In this document: positions 20,531-28,620 of the stretch, piece by piece
Position numbering within the stretch: the first letter of the stretch is position 1
Layout: each line of letters begins with the position of its first letter
IMG/VR virus record: IMGVR_UViG_3300010370_003319
Coordinates: 1-32,557 of that record
Length of the DNA stretch: 32,557 bases
From: a virus
Direction: 5' to 3' (one strand)
Position numbers and translations under genes: made by a program
The notes under the pieces: generated by a model
The model's input: only the letters and a program-made list of their open reading frames with translations
Told to the model about the DNA's origin: nothing
The model's database searches: none

Positions 20531-21289
20531 TTACCCGTTATTTGCTGCCTCTGCTTGCAATCTTTGCTGTTCAATTAACAATTGCAGTTCTGCATTTGAA
20601 GTTGCTGATTTTGGTGTTTCTGGGAACATGTAGAAAGCAAGGTTAAAATCGATTCCAGCTTCTTCAATTACTGCAGGAAAATCTCTTAGTGTTTGACGAT
20701 ATGCTTTCCACTCTTCAATTAATTCAGTTGGCATATCAGGAGCAACTTGCCCATCACTATTTGATAATAGTTGATTTCTTTGCTTTTTAAGATCAAGTTC
20801 AGTGATAGTATGCTCATCACCATGAATTGCTTCAAGTGTAGAGAGTTTTCTTACAGACAGTGAACCATCTTCTTCTTTCTTAATTCCAGTTACAGCATCA
20901 TAGATATCACAAGGTTTTGGAGGACCATAAACCATCATTTGACTAGTTCCTGGAAGAACTGGAGAATTTGGATGGGGATATGGAGTCTCATCATACATCT
21001 CCTGAAGTTCATTAACTACAGGTCCTCTGAGTTGACAAACCAATGGATTGGTTTCACAATCAACCTCATACCATTCTACAACATCAGCTGGCATTGGTCT
21101 GCCATCCATGATTTCATCTGCAGTTAATGGTCCATATTTTTCTTTTCCATCTTCGCCAAGTTGAAGATAGATTTTATCTGGTCCGTGATAAGTAAACTTA
21201 CGGGTCTTACCTTCAGACTGAGAGTGATCTACCATATATTCATTTGGTAGACCAAGATCGAATTCTACTGAAATAATTTTTACTGCCAT
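20531..21289 (-). CDS. Putative tail-fibre assembly chaperone-like protein (252 aa)
   Basis: The C-terminal part has LIEEWKAYRQTLRDFPAVIEE, which contains the W..YR..LRD pattern of phage tail-fibre assembly chaperones (Phage_tail_APC type), near residues 196-212. The N-terminal 90 residues are strand-rich (KIISVEFDLG, FTYHGPDKIYLQLG, EWYEVDCETNPLVCQLRG), and the middle is proline-rich and acidic. This bipartite layout suggests a chaperone or adaptor for the adjacent fibre and adhesin genes. The start is the ATG at 21289, behind a perfect TATAAATA late motif at 21322-21329. A structural rather than chaperone role is possible. Confidence 0.6.
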   Translation of the reverse strand: MAVKIISVEFDLGLPNEYMVDHSQSEGKTRKFTYHGPDKIYLQLGEDGKEKYGPLTADEIMDGRPMPADVVEWYEVDCETNPLVCQLRGPVVNELQEMYDETPYPHPNSPVLPGTSQMMVYGPPKPCDIYDAVTGIKKEEDGSLSVRKLSTLEAIHGDEHTITELDLKKQRNQLLSNSDGQVAPDMPTELIEEWKAYRQTLRDFPAVIEEAGIDFNLAFYMFPETPKSATSNAELQLLIEQQRLQAEAANNG

Positions 21290-21321
21290 GGTTATTTGTT
21301 CAGGTTAACTCCTTCGATTAA

Positions 21322-21329
21322 TATTTATA
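21322..21329 (-). promoter_or_regulatory. Late promoter motif TATAAATA (perfect)
   Basis: Minus strand, 32 nt upstream of the ATG at 21289 and overlapping the stop of the preceding adhesin gene. It is an exact copy of the T4 late -10 consensus, the best of the series in this window. Confidence 0.65.
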
Positions 21330-22116
21330 AGAAACTGATCTTAACTAATCCTGGACCTCCAGTAGATCCAGTTCCGCAGCAGTTACCACCACCACAGTAC
21401 GTTGTCATTGCACCTTGACCACCATGACCATATGGTGATGTCCAGCATCCACAACGCATCCAACATTCATGAATTTGAGTTTGAACTTGAGTTCCAATAA
21501 AAGGAGCTGCCGTTGGTGAAGATCCTTGACATTGACAATGGCATTGTGCCTGATGAATAAAGAAAGCACCTCTATGATTACTCATTCCAAAATCACCACC
21601 CCATGCCCCAGGACTCATGCAGCAATATCCCCAATCAGAGAAGCAAGCTTCGTTCCATGATCCATTTGCACATCCAGCATCTCCTCCTGCAGCACAAAAA
21701 TTACTTAAATTGCATCCATTAACATAAGATGCACATCCACGACAAGATACGCATTCTATAGATTCACAAGGGAATACACCGCCAGCACAGATAGTATATT
21801 GCCATCCTGGGCAGACTGTTAACATTTTTGTATTATAAAATCCACCTTGAGCACCAGCATAATGTTGACATCTAGAGGTTGAACACATTCCATGTCCATT
21901 TCCGCCAGCACCCCAGAGTTCAAAATAAACTCTTCTCACACCAGTTGGAACAGTCCAAAGACAGCAACAACCACCAGAACATCTATCTGGATTTCCATAA
22001 AAATATCTAACATTCCAAGTACAAAATACTCCAGATGCTACCGCAGTTGTGGGAAGAGATCCATCATCTAATTGCACTGAAGCGTCAATTTTTTTATAGC
22101 TTGCGTATGATGCCAT
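21325..22116 (-). CDS. Cysteine- and glycine-rich adhesin-like protein, copy 1
   Basis: The 263-residue protein starts MASYASYKKI and contains about 28 Cys, over 10%. A strand-rich segment WTVPTGVRRVYFELWGAGGNG matches the glycine-rich domain found in phage adhesins. Clusters such as GGCCCLW, CHCQC, HECWMRCGCW and TYCGGGNCCG are spread through it, with YVNGCNLSNFC in the middle. There is no signal peptide and no catalytic motif. Cysteines may form disulfides in the mature virion or bind metal. It is one of three tandem paralogues with almost the same plan. A late-type motif is 20 nt upstream. A role as receptor-binding tip is inferred from location and glycine-rich composition. Confidence 0.65.
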   Translation of the reverse strand: MASYASYKKIDASVQLDDGSLPTTAVASGVFCTWNVRYFYGNPDRCSGGCCCLWTVPTGVRRVYFELWGAGGNGHGMCSTSRCQHYAGAQGGFYNTKMLTVCPGWQYTICAGGVFPCESIECVSCRGCASYVNGCNLSNFCAAGGDAGCANGSWNEACFSDWGYCCMSPGAWGGDFGMSNHRGAFFIHQAQCHCQCQGSSPTAAPFIGTQVQTQIHECWMRCGCWTSPYGHGGQGAMTTYCGGGNCCGTGSTGGPGLVKISFL

Positions 22117-22136
22117 CTTTGCAAATCCTTTTTTTT

Positions 22137-22144
22137 TATTTATT
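22137..22144 (-). promoter_or_regulatory. Late-promoter-like motif AATAAATA
   Basis: Minus strand, 20 nt before the ATG at 22116, overlapping the stop of the second paralogue. It is followed by an A-rich leader and a GGA ribosome site. Confidence 0.5.
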
Positions 22145-22943
22145 AGTAATAGGTAATACGGACTAATCCTGGACCTCCCATATTTCCTTGTCCGCAGCAG
22201 TTACCACCACCACAGTAAGAGGACATACCACTTTGTCCACCATGACCATATGGAACTGTCCAACAAGCACAACGCATCCAACAATAATTAATTGACATTT
22301 GAACTTCTGTTCCAATTAATGGTGCAGAAGTTGATCTTGTTTGTTGAAGATGACAATGACAGAATCCAACACCAAACCACCATTCAACACCACCAAAAGC
22401 ACCAGAGTGATTAATATACCCAAAATCGCCACCATTGTTTCCTGGTCCAACACAACACTCCCAGAATGAGTGACATGGAGTTGCCCAATCAGTGTTTGCA
22501 CAAGCAGCAGATCCACCAATTGCACAGAAGTTACTTAAATTACATCCAGTAACATAAGAGGAACATCCAAAGCATCCAATACATTCAAATCTACAACATG
22601 GTCCATTGCCAGCAGCACAAATAGTATATTGCCAACCAGAAGCAACATCTATGGTTCTAGTATTATATGCTCCACCACCTGCACCTCTATAGTGGTGGCA
22701 TCTGCTAGTGGAACATGCACCAGATCCACTTCCACCAGATCCCCACAATTCAAATTGAACTTTAGTTACACCCGAAGGAACTGTCCAAAGGCAACAACAA
22801 CCACCAGAACATGCATTTGGTGATCCATAAAACCATTGAACTCCAAATGTTTTTCTGGTGTCAATATTAAATTTTTCTGCAGTTACTGATCCTGCATCAA
22901 GAGATACTCCATTAATTTTTTTATAGCTTGCGTATGATGCCAT
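22143..22943 (-). CDS. Cysteine- and glycine-rich adhesin-like protein, copy 2
   Basis: Second member of the tandem set, 266 residues with about 26 Cys. It shares the N-terminus MASYASYKK, the WTVPSGVTKVQFELWGSGG block, NGC/TGCNLSNFC, NYCWMRCACW and SYCGGGNCCG with its neighbours. Differences are concentrated in the middle: around residues 105-125 (CCRFECIGCFGC) and the WWFGVGFCHCHLQQT stretch near 195. The strong AAGGAG ribosome site is 9 nt before the ATG at 22943. There is no separate late motif, so it is probably cotranscribed with the paralogue at 22958. Divergence in the middle and conservation of the ends would suit recombination or selection at a binding surface. Confidence 0.65.
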   Translation of the reverse strand: MASYASYKKINGVSLDAGSVTAEKFNIDTRKTFGVQWFYGSPNACSGGCCCLWTVPSGVTKVQFELWGSGGSGSGACSTSRCHHYRGAGGGAYNTRTIDVASGWQYTICAAGNGPCCRFECIGCFGCSSYVTGCNLSNFCAIGGSAACANTDWATPCHSFWECCVGPGNNGGDFGYINHSGAFGGVEWWFGVGFCHCHLQQTRSTSAPLIGTEVQMSINYCWMRCACWTVPYGHGGQSGMSSYCGGGNCCGQGNMGGPGLVRITYY

Positions 22944-22957
22944 CGCCTTTGTACTCC

Positions 22958-23752
22958 TTAGAAATAAGTAATTTTAACAACACCAGAACCACCAGTTGAT
23001 CCTCTACCGCAACAGCTACCACCACCGCAGTAAGTGGTCATTGCACCTTGACCACCAGATCCATAAGGAACGGGCCAGCATCCACAACGCATCCAACATT
23101 CAGTAAGTTCACCACTTACAAATCCAGATCCTAGGAAAGGAGCACCAGAAGAACATTCAATATGACGATAGCAGTGACATGCAAAAGATCCAGAGAATGA
23201 TCCAGCATGATTACCCATCGCAAAATCACCACCCCATACACTTCCACTAGGAGTTACACAACATCTACCCCAATCAGAGTTGCACATTGTATTCCAATCA
23301 GTGTTAGAGCATCCACCCTTACCACCAATTGAACAGAAGTTACTTAAGTTACATCCATTAACATAAGATGAGCATCCATCGCAAGCATAACATTCAACAC
23401 TAGAGCAAGGATGAACTCCAGCAGCACAAATAGTATATTGCCATCCATCCTGAACATCAATAGTTTTTATATTATAGTATCCACCTTGAGCACCAGCATA
23501 GTGATGGCATCTAGAGGTTGAACACATTCCATGCCCATTTCCACCAGATCCCCAGAGTTCAAAAGTAACCCTTCTTACACCAGTTGGAACAGTCCAAAGA
23601 CAGCAACAACCACATGTGCAGTCACCCAAAAATCCACGAATCCACTGCACATTATAATTTTTAAATGCAGTTGCTGATAATTTAGCATCAGTAACAGTAC
23701 CGTCAATCAGACTAGTTCCAGATACTTTTTTGTAACTTGCGTATGATGCCAT
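22958..23752 (-). CDS. Cysteine- and glycine-rich adhesin-like protein, copy 3
   Basis: Third member, 264 residues with about 27 Cys, first in transcription order. It has WTVPTGVRRVTFELWGSGGNG, CSTSRCHHYAGAQGG, YVNGCNLSNFC, LTECWMRCGCW and TYCGGGSCCGRG. It resembles copy 1 more than copy 2 in the central part (MCSTSRC, AGAQGG, GWQYTICAAGV). Its late-type motif (23774-23781) and the preceding hairpin isolate it from the long fibre gene. Adhesin or fibre-tip function is inferred; alternatives are an internal virion protein or a metal-binding protein, given the cysteine content. Confidence 0.65.
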   Translation of the reverse strand: MASYASYKKVSGTSLIDGTVTDAKLSATAFKNYNVQWIRGFLGDCTCGCCCLWTVPTGVRRVTFELWGSGGNGHGMCSTSRCHHYAGAQGGYYNIKTIDVQDGWQYTICAAGVHPCSSVECYACDGCSSYVNGCNLSNFCSIGGKGGCSNTDWNTMCNSDWGRCCVTPSGSVWGGDFAMGNHAGSFSGSFACHCYRHIECSSGAPFLGSGFVSGELTECWMRCGCWPVPYGSGGQGAMTTYCGGGSCCGRGSTGGSGVVKITYF

Positions 23753-23773
23753 TTTTGCAATACTCTTTAAAGT

Positions 23774-23781
23774 TATTTATT
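23774..23781 (-). promoter_or_regulatory. Late-promoter-like motif AATAAATA
   Basis: Minus strand, 21 nt before the ATG at 23752 and just after the hairpin at 23787-23808. It should drive the three cysteine-rich paralogues. Confidence 0.55.
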
Positions 23782-23786
23782 AATTA

Positions 23787-23808
23787 GGGGAGAGATTTCT
23801 CTCTCCCC
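23787..23808 (-). terminator. Strong hairpin ending the long fibre gene (terminator or processing site)
   Basis: A perfect 9-bp stem, GGGGAGAGA / TCTCTCCCC, with a GAAA loop on the minus strand, 20 nt after the stop of the 1269-residue fibre gene. There is no T-run after it on the minus strand, so it may stabilise or process the message rather than fully terminate. Confidence 0.55.
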
Positions 23809-23828
23809 AGTCTTCGTTTTATTTAAAA

Positions 23829-26800
23829 TTAGATCGAGAAGATTCTCCATCCATAAGTGTTACCAGAGAAGATCAACTCAAGTGCAGCACTTTCAGTGCT
23901 AACTGTTAAGTTATCTGCATCACCCTGAATCAGTTTTCCATTACGAGCAATTGTTAATGCATTAGTATCAAATGTCTTAGCAATATCATAGAATCTAATC
24001 TTATCACCAACGTTTGGCGATGCAGGAAGAGTAAGAGTAACGGCACCACCAGAGGTGTTTACAAAGTATGTTGCCCAAGCCACAACATTACCACTTGATG
24101 AAGTTGATGTTGGAGTTACTTCTCCTGTAGGAATCCAAGAAGTACCATTGTAATACTCCATGGTCTTAAGATCAGAGTTATAACGGAACTGACCTTCAAG
24201 TAAAACTACTGGTCTTTCTGCAGTAGTTCCTGTTGGAGGAATCATTGCCTCAACACCCATCTTATCTCTTGTGAGATATCCACGAACAGCAAACTCAGTT
24301 GGGCAGGCACTGTTAGAGTTGCCACTCATTGTCTCATCAGATGAGAACTCGTTAATTGCCTCACCAATTTGTCCACCAAGAGAACCGAGTCTCAGTTCTG
24401 TCAGACCAGACAGGTTGAATGCAGAAGCATCAAGAGTTGCAGCACCAGTTAACTGGTTAACAGCGAAGAGATCGCCAACACGGAAGTTACCACCTTGGTC
24501 AGTAGATACGTAGAATACTTTAGCAGGACCAAAAGTATTAACTTCGTTACCCTGAGCAACGTTAGCCTCATCAACGTTTGGATAATTAGTCTCAACCTTG
24601 TTACCAACACCAATTGAGAGGAAGTCGTGACCTGTTAAACGAGCGTTGGAGAATCTGGTTCTAATCTCAGTAAATGAACCACCGTCTGTAGTTGTAGTTC
24701 CAAGACCAGCACGAGTATCAGGAGTTGCAGTTCCTTTCTCTGGAGAGATGGTTACAGTTACTCTATTCCTATAGGTAACAGGTGCCAATCCAGTATTACC
24801 ATAACCACGATACTGAGTATAAGATGTAGTAAATCCAGTTACATTATTAATGATGTAGAATCTTGGTGCATTATTAACTCTATCACTACCAATACCTGTT
24901 GTAGTAAATCCGATTGCATCTCCAATAAGTGGAAGATTATTAGGATCAACATCTGACAGTTCAATAATAACACCTTTTTGACCACTTACAGATCCAGCAG
25001 CAGTTGCAACTCTGATTGCACCAGTAGTTCCAGCACCGATAAAGGTAATCCATTCACCATTTACGAATGAAGTAGTGCCAATTCCAGCAGCACCATAACC
25101 TGGATAATACTTAAAGTAAATTCTATCAGCACTGGTTTGATCATTAATAAATGTTGCTCTTGCACCAGAAGTTTCACCGATCATGGTCATACCAATACCA
25201 ACGGTTCCACTTAAAGTACCAACGACAGTATCTAATCTGTCACCAAATACTCTAGCAGTTCTTGCAGTCTCAGCAGTAGAGAATCCAGAAGAAATAACAC
25301 CATAATCACCATAAGAGTTGTTACCACCAACACCACGAATTCTTGATCCGCCGCCAGAATAGTAACCCCATCTGCAGTAATATGTGAAGGAGGATACGAT
25401 TTCAGCACCAGCATCCTTATCCAGAATAAATCCAGCACCATCACTAAGAACGTTGGTATATGCATCAAATACCATTGTCTTAAATCCACTGGAGTGAACT
25501 CCACCATCAAGGAACGCTCCAACACCAGCACCACCATATCCAGCAGGATCAGGACTACCGAATGAGGTACAATCCTTAACATAAGGAGATTTATTCAGAA
25601 TTGGAGAACTTGGATTAAATGCAAAGTATACACCACAAGCAGTAGTTCCAACTCCAGCTCTTACAGTTGTTGCATCTAACTCATAAGGTCTTACTGGATC
25701 ATAATCAAATCCAACCATTCCATCAACGTTAATACCTTGAATTGTAGTCGCATCCGACAATCTAAACATTGTCTGACGATTGTTTGGAGTAACACCATCG
25801 GTTGATAAACCTACAGCAGGTCTAACTTTAGAAGATCTTAGAGTTGAACCAACAACAGAGGTAAAAGGTGGAACTGTAATTGGAAGTTGCTCAGCAAATT
25901 CAGATGCAGATAATTTGACAACCGCAGGAGAAAGGTTAATTACTTGACCACCTCCTACGTAATCATGATCAATTGTTGATACGCCAACATTAACTCTAAA
26001 TGTATTATTATCAATAACATCAAGAACGTTATAATATGAGGTCAATATATTTCTTGGGAATACTGTAGTATCAACGCCAACAAATGCTGTACCACCACTT
26101 ACATAAATGTGATTAATTGTAGAAACACCAACGTTAACCACAAAAGAAGTTGGACTATTTACTGTAGTTACGGTAAAGTTATAATTGTCTGGTCTCGTTC
26201 CATCTGGGAATATAGTTGTAGTAATTCCAGAACCACCTGTACAAGTAAATTCAAGATTTTTTAATCTAATAACTGTACCATTAGTAATTCCAGTAGCAGC
26301 AGCTCCAACAGTTACTGTACCGATACCAGATGTTTTATCATACTGGAATCCAGTAACGTTATATGATCTACCACCACTAAGACATTCAAACTCAATACCA
26401 TTTAATCTAATTGTAATATTTGGATATAAGATACCATGTGATGGAGCAGTTACAGTAGCAATACCAGTTACATTATTATAATGGAAATTTGTAATGTTTG
26501 TAATGGCACTTGCATTATCACAAGCATACTTCAATGTTCTGAACGCCATATCTGGCGTACTACCATTATAAGTATCAGAACCAAGTTCTGGGTCAACATA
26601 ATAGATTCTAGTGGAATCTCCAAGGGTCATCCAAGTAGGAACCCTGTCCGTACCAACTCCTAAAGCTTGATATGTAAATCCAATACCAAGTCTTGCTGGA
26701 GCAGAAGCATCTCTGATTAAAATATCACCTTTGGTTGTTAACAGAGCATTAGAATCTCCAAGAGCGAGTGCTCCCCATTTTGTCGCGTCTGTTCCAGGAG

Positions 26801-27638
26801 TAATGTTCTTAAATGAAGTCGAACCGAGACCAACGTAGGAAGATGATGCATATTCTACTACATCATTAATAAAATATTCTGTAGTTGTAGAATATGCACC
26901 AGCATATCTCAGTCCACTATTAAATAGTTCCCAAGCTGTAACTGCAACGCCAACAACGGTCGTTCCAACACCAACAGTTAATCCTTTTGTTGGATGAACA
27001 TTCTCGACAGACGTGGCGGTTAGTTGATATGTATTACCACCAACTCTTACTAACTCACCCTTATAATAAGTTGCACCTGCTTGCCAGGTTGTAATGCCAA
27101 CAGAATTAAAACCTTCAGAAAGAACATTCCATTCTGTTTCTAATTGTGTTGGTGGAATTTGACCAGGAGTTGACGTTTGAATTGCAACGTATGCAGTCCC
27201 TCTATACACAACAACGTCGCCGCCCTGGTAAGTAGCTCCAGGATCCCACGCACCTTCGCCGTTGAATCCAGTTACATATGGAACAACATTAGGATTAGCT
27301 GGTCCACTAGTACCAATACCAGCAAAAACTAATCCAGCAGTTGTACCAATACCTGCGGTAACTCTGTATTGAGTATTGCCGTAGAGTACAACATCGTTCT
27401 TTTTATAAAAAGTTCCACCACTAAATACGCCAACATTTCTGATTCCTTCAACGTGTAAGGACCAGTATGCTTCGTCAGTAGCGTACCAATTGACTTCATT
27501 TGCTACTGAAGTATGATTGGTAGTACAAACGTAAGTATTAGCACCGAATTTTACGATATCATCAATGACGTAAGCGGTGCTAGGAGTCCAATTGCTTCTC
27601 CAATTGAATTTTAGTCTTCCTAATCTAAAATCAGCCAT
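23829..27638 (-). CDS. Long tail-fibre protein with carbohydrate-binding-like repeats (1269 aa)
   Basis: The first 290 residues hold five tandem units of about 45-65 residues (near 17, 70, 129, 184 and 246). Each has the pattern of CBM5/12-like modules (for example YVIDDIVKFGANTYVCTT and YFINDVVEYASSSYVGLG). Next comes YYVDPELGSDTYNGS followed by RTLKYACDNA near 345-370, the usual entry of a right-handed beta-helix, then a long Gly/Thr/Val-rich region with many IGTT or VGVST turns. The C-terminus ends in a small beta domain (DKIRFYDIAKTF). This fits a distal tail-fibre or baseplate-attached fibre that binds host surface sugars. The start is the ATG at 27638 with AAGGA about 11 nt upstream. 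Confidence 0.8.
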   Translation of the reverse strand: MADFRLGRLKFNWRSNWTPSTAYVIDDIVKFGANTYVCTTNHTSVANEVNWYATDEAYWSLHVEGIRNVGVFSGGTFYKKNDVVLYGNTQYRVTAGIGTTAGLVFAGIGTSGPANPNVVPYVTGFNGEGAWDPGATYQGGDVVVYRGTAYVAIQTSTPGQIPPTQLETEWNVLSEGFNSVGITTWQAGATYYKGELVRVGGNTYQLTATSVENVHPTKGLTVGVGTTVVGVAVTAWELFNSGLRYAGAYSTTTEYFINDVVEYASSSYVGLGSTSFKNITPGTDATKWGALALGDSNALLTTKGDILIRDASAPARLGIGFTYQALGVGTDRVPTWMTLGDSTRIYYVDPELGSDTYNGSTPDMAFRTLKYACDNASAITNITNFHYNNVTGIATVTAPSHGILYPNITIRLNGIEFECLSGGRSYNVTGFQYDKTSGIGTVTVGAAATGITNGTVIRLKNLEFTCTGGSGITTTIFPDGTRPDNYNFTVTTVNSPTSFVVNVGVSTINHIYVSGGTAFVGVDTTVFPRNILTSYYNVLDVIDNNTFRVNVGVSTIDHDYVGGGQVINLSPAVVKLSASEFAEQLPITVPPFTSVVGSTLRSSKVRPAVGLSTDGVTPNNRQTMFRLSDATTIQGINVDGMVGFDYDPVRPYELDATTVRAGVGTTACGVYFAFNPSSPILNKSPYVKDCTSFGSPDPAGYGGAGVGAFLDGGVHSSGFKTMVFDAYTNVLSDGAGFILDKDAGAEIVSSFTYYCRWGYYSGGGSRIRGVGGNNSYGDYGVISSGFSTAETARTARVFGDRLDTVVGTLSGTVGIGMTMIGETSGARATFINDQTSADRIYFKYYPGYGAAGIGTTSFVNGEWITFIGAGTTGAIRVATAAGSVSGQKGVIIELSDVDPNNLPLIGDAIGFTTTGIGSDRVNNAPRFYIINNVTGFTTSYTQYRGYGNTGLAPVTYRNRVTVTISPEKGTATPDTRAGLGTTTTDGGSFTEIRTRFSNARLTGHDFLSIGVGNKVETNYPNVDEANVAQGNEVNTFGPAKVFYVSTDQGGNFRVGDLFAVNQLTGAATLDASAFNLSGLTELRLGSLGGQIGEAINEFSSDETMSGNSNSACPTEFAVRGYLTRDKMGVEAMIPPTGTTAERPVVLLEGQFRYNSDLKTMEYYNGTSWIPTGEVTPTSTSSSGNVVAWATYFVNTSGGAVTLTLPASPNVGDKIRFYDIAKTFDTNALTIARNGKLIQGDADNLTVSTESAALELIFSGNTYGWRIFSI

Positions 27639-27656
27639 CGTTTTTAAATTCCTTTT

Positions 27657-28013
27657 TTACTTAGGTCCTTGAGTTACATGATCATAACTGCCATTAATTC
27701 TGGCAACTAAATATCCATCGTCATCAATAAAATAGTTTAGATTTCTAAAATCAAACCTATACTGTTGGTATTTATCATGTGGATGATTCTTATAAGATTT
27801 CTCTTCTGTAGTTTCATCAACATAATCAACACCATCTAGGAACCCTGGATATTGAGTTCCATCTGTTCTATGAAAATCTCCAATTTCTGTGCTTCCAGCA
27901 CCAACCTTCGTATAGCGCAACATGCCATCCGCATCTCTACGGAGGGCATGAACGATAAAATCGTTTGAGTCTGCCACCGATTTGGTGGAATTATCCATTC
28001 TACTTAGATTCAT
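27657..28013 (-). CDS. Putative virion structural protein (118 aa)
   Basis: Starts at the ATG at 28013 (MNLSRMDN), which overlaps the TGA of the upstream gene (ATGA); the longer frame from 28043 is less likely. The protein has ADSNDFIVHALRRDADGMLRY, a GxG turn (VGAGSTEIGDF) and a C-terminal NYFIDDDGYLVARINGSYDH. The composition and the position between two tail-fibre genes suggest a small tail or fibre component. I recall similar proteins in cyanomyovirus structural regions. Function beyond that is unknown. Confidence 0.6.
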   Translation of the reverse strand: MNLSRMDNSTKSVADSNDFIVHALRRDADGMLRYTKVGAGSTEIGDFHRTDGTQYPGFLDGVDYVDETTEEKSYKNHPHDKYQQYRFDFRNLNYFIDDDGYLVARINGSYDHVTQGPK

Positions 28014-28468
28014 GTGAACAGTCTCCAGTAAGTTCCTTCCCAAATTAACTCAACGTATGCACCAGCCAAATCACAATTCAAAAATGTATCAATGAACCCA
28101 GTGCCATCTTTAATTAAGTCGCCACCTTGAGCATTTACTGTAAGATTATTTATATTCCAAGTGTATTTGGAGTCTGCTATGTGAATAGTATCCCCAACAA
28201 ATCGGAGGGTGGGTAAATTTACTGTAAAAGGACCGCTTGATGTATCAGAAAAATACTTAATATTTGTTCTCAATGTATCGCCATTGTTACTGATGCTGAG
28301 ATTAGTTAATCTCGACTTTTGAACCTCAACACCAGACAATGTAAGTCCATCATGGACTCTGATTGTTCCTTTATCAGTGTCAAAAGTTACTTCAGCTAAT
28401 GCACCAGTAAATGTCGAATGTTCAAGCTCCGTCCCTTTACGTAGTTGTACCCGTTTGGTATTAGCCAT
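28010..28468 (-). CDS. Tail-fibre protein with Mtd-N-like domain (152 aa)
   Basis: The first 40 residues, VQLRKGTELEHSTFTGALAE followed by VTFDTDKGTIRVHDG, match the RKGT...LAE..D.....DG pattern of the major tropism determinant N-terminal domain and similar phage fibre attachment domains. A beta-rich C-terminal domain follows (PFTVNLPTLRFVGDTIHIAD, ending GAYVELIWEGTYWRLFT). It is thus probably a short trimeric tail-fibre or connector protein. The late-type motif GATAAATA lies 24 nt before its ATG at 28468. The next gene's ATG overlaps its stop. Confidence 0.72.
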   Translation of the reverse strand: MANTKRVQLRKGTELEHSTFTGALAEVTFDTDKGTIRVHDGLTLSGVEVQKSRLTNLSISNNGDTLRTNIKYFSDTSSGPFTVNLPTLRFVGDTIHIADSKYTWNINNLTVNAQGGDLIKDGTGFIDTFLNCDLAGAYVELIWEGTYWRLFT

Positions 28469-28492
28469 TAAAGAGATATTTGCACTTATCTT

Positions 28493-28500
28493 TATTTATC
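28493..28500 (-). promoter_or_regulatory. Late-promoter-like motif GATAAATA
   Basis: Minus strand, 24 nt before the ATG at 28468 and just after the second stop (28504-28506) of the large fibre reading frame. It is 7 of 8 to TATAAATA. Confidence 0.5.
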
Positions 28501-28503
28501 AGT

Positions 28504-28620
28504 TTAAATAACTACAATTCTAGTAGGTTGTGGTCTCTGGTACTCAACATACTTGGACTTGGTATTTGCGGCAAGAATATCAACATTACCTTCAGCAATA
28601 TGAGGTGCAGGAGTAAAGGA
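28504..28620 (-). pseudogene. In-frame continuation of the large fibre gene after a TAA stop (38 codons)
   Basis: Directly after the TAA at 28621-28623 the same reading frame stays open for 38 codons to the TAA at 28504-28506. It begins SFTPAPHIAEGNVDILAA and ends QRPQPTRIVVI. Its start aligns with repeat units earlier in the same protein, where ESFTPWIPPGSG and ESFSPWIKPGSG occur, and with SPAPHVGKG. The simplest reading is that one codon, probably GAA (Glu), became TAA and cut off the last repeat and C-terminus. Stop readthrough, genuine truncation or a sequencing error are the alternatives. There is no separate start codon in this piece. Confidence 0.6.
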
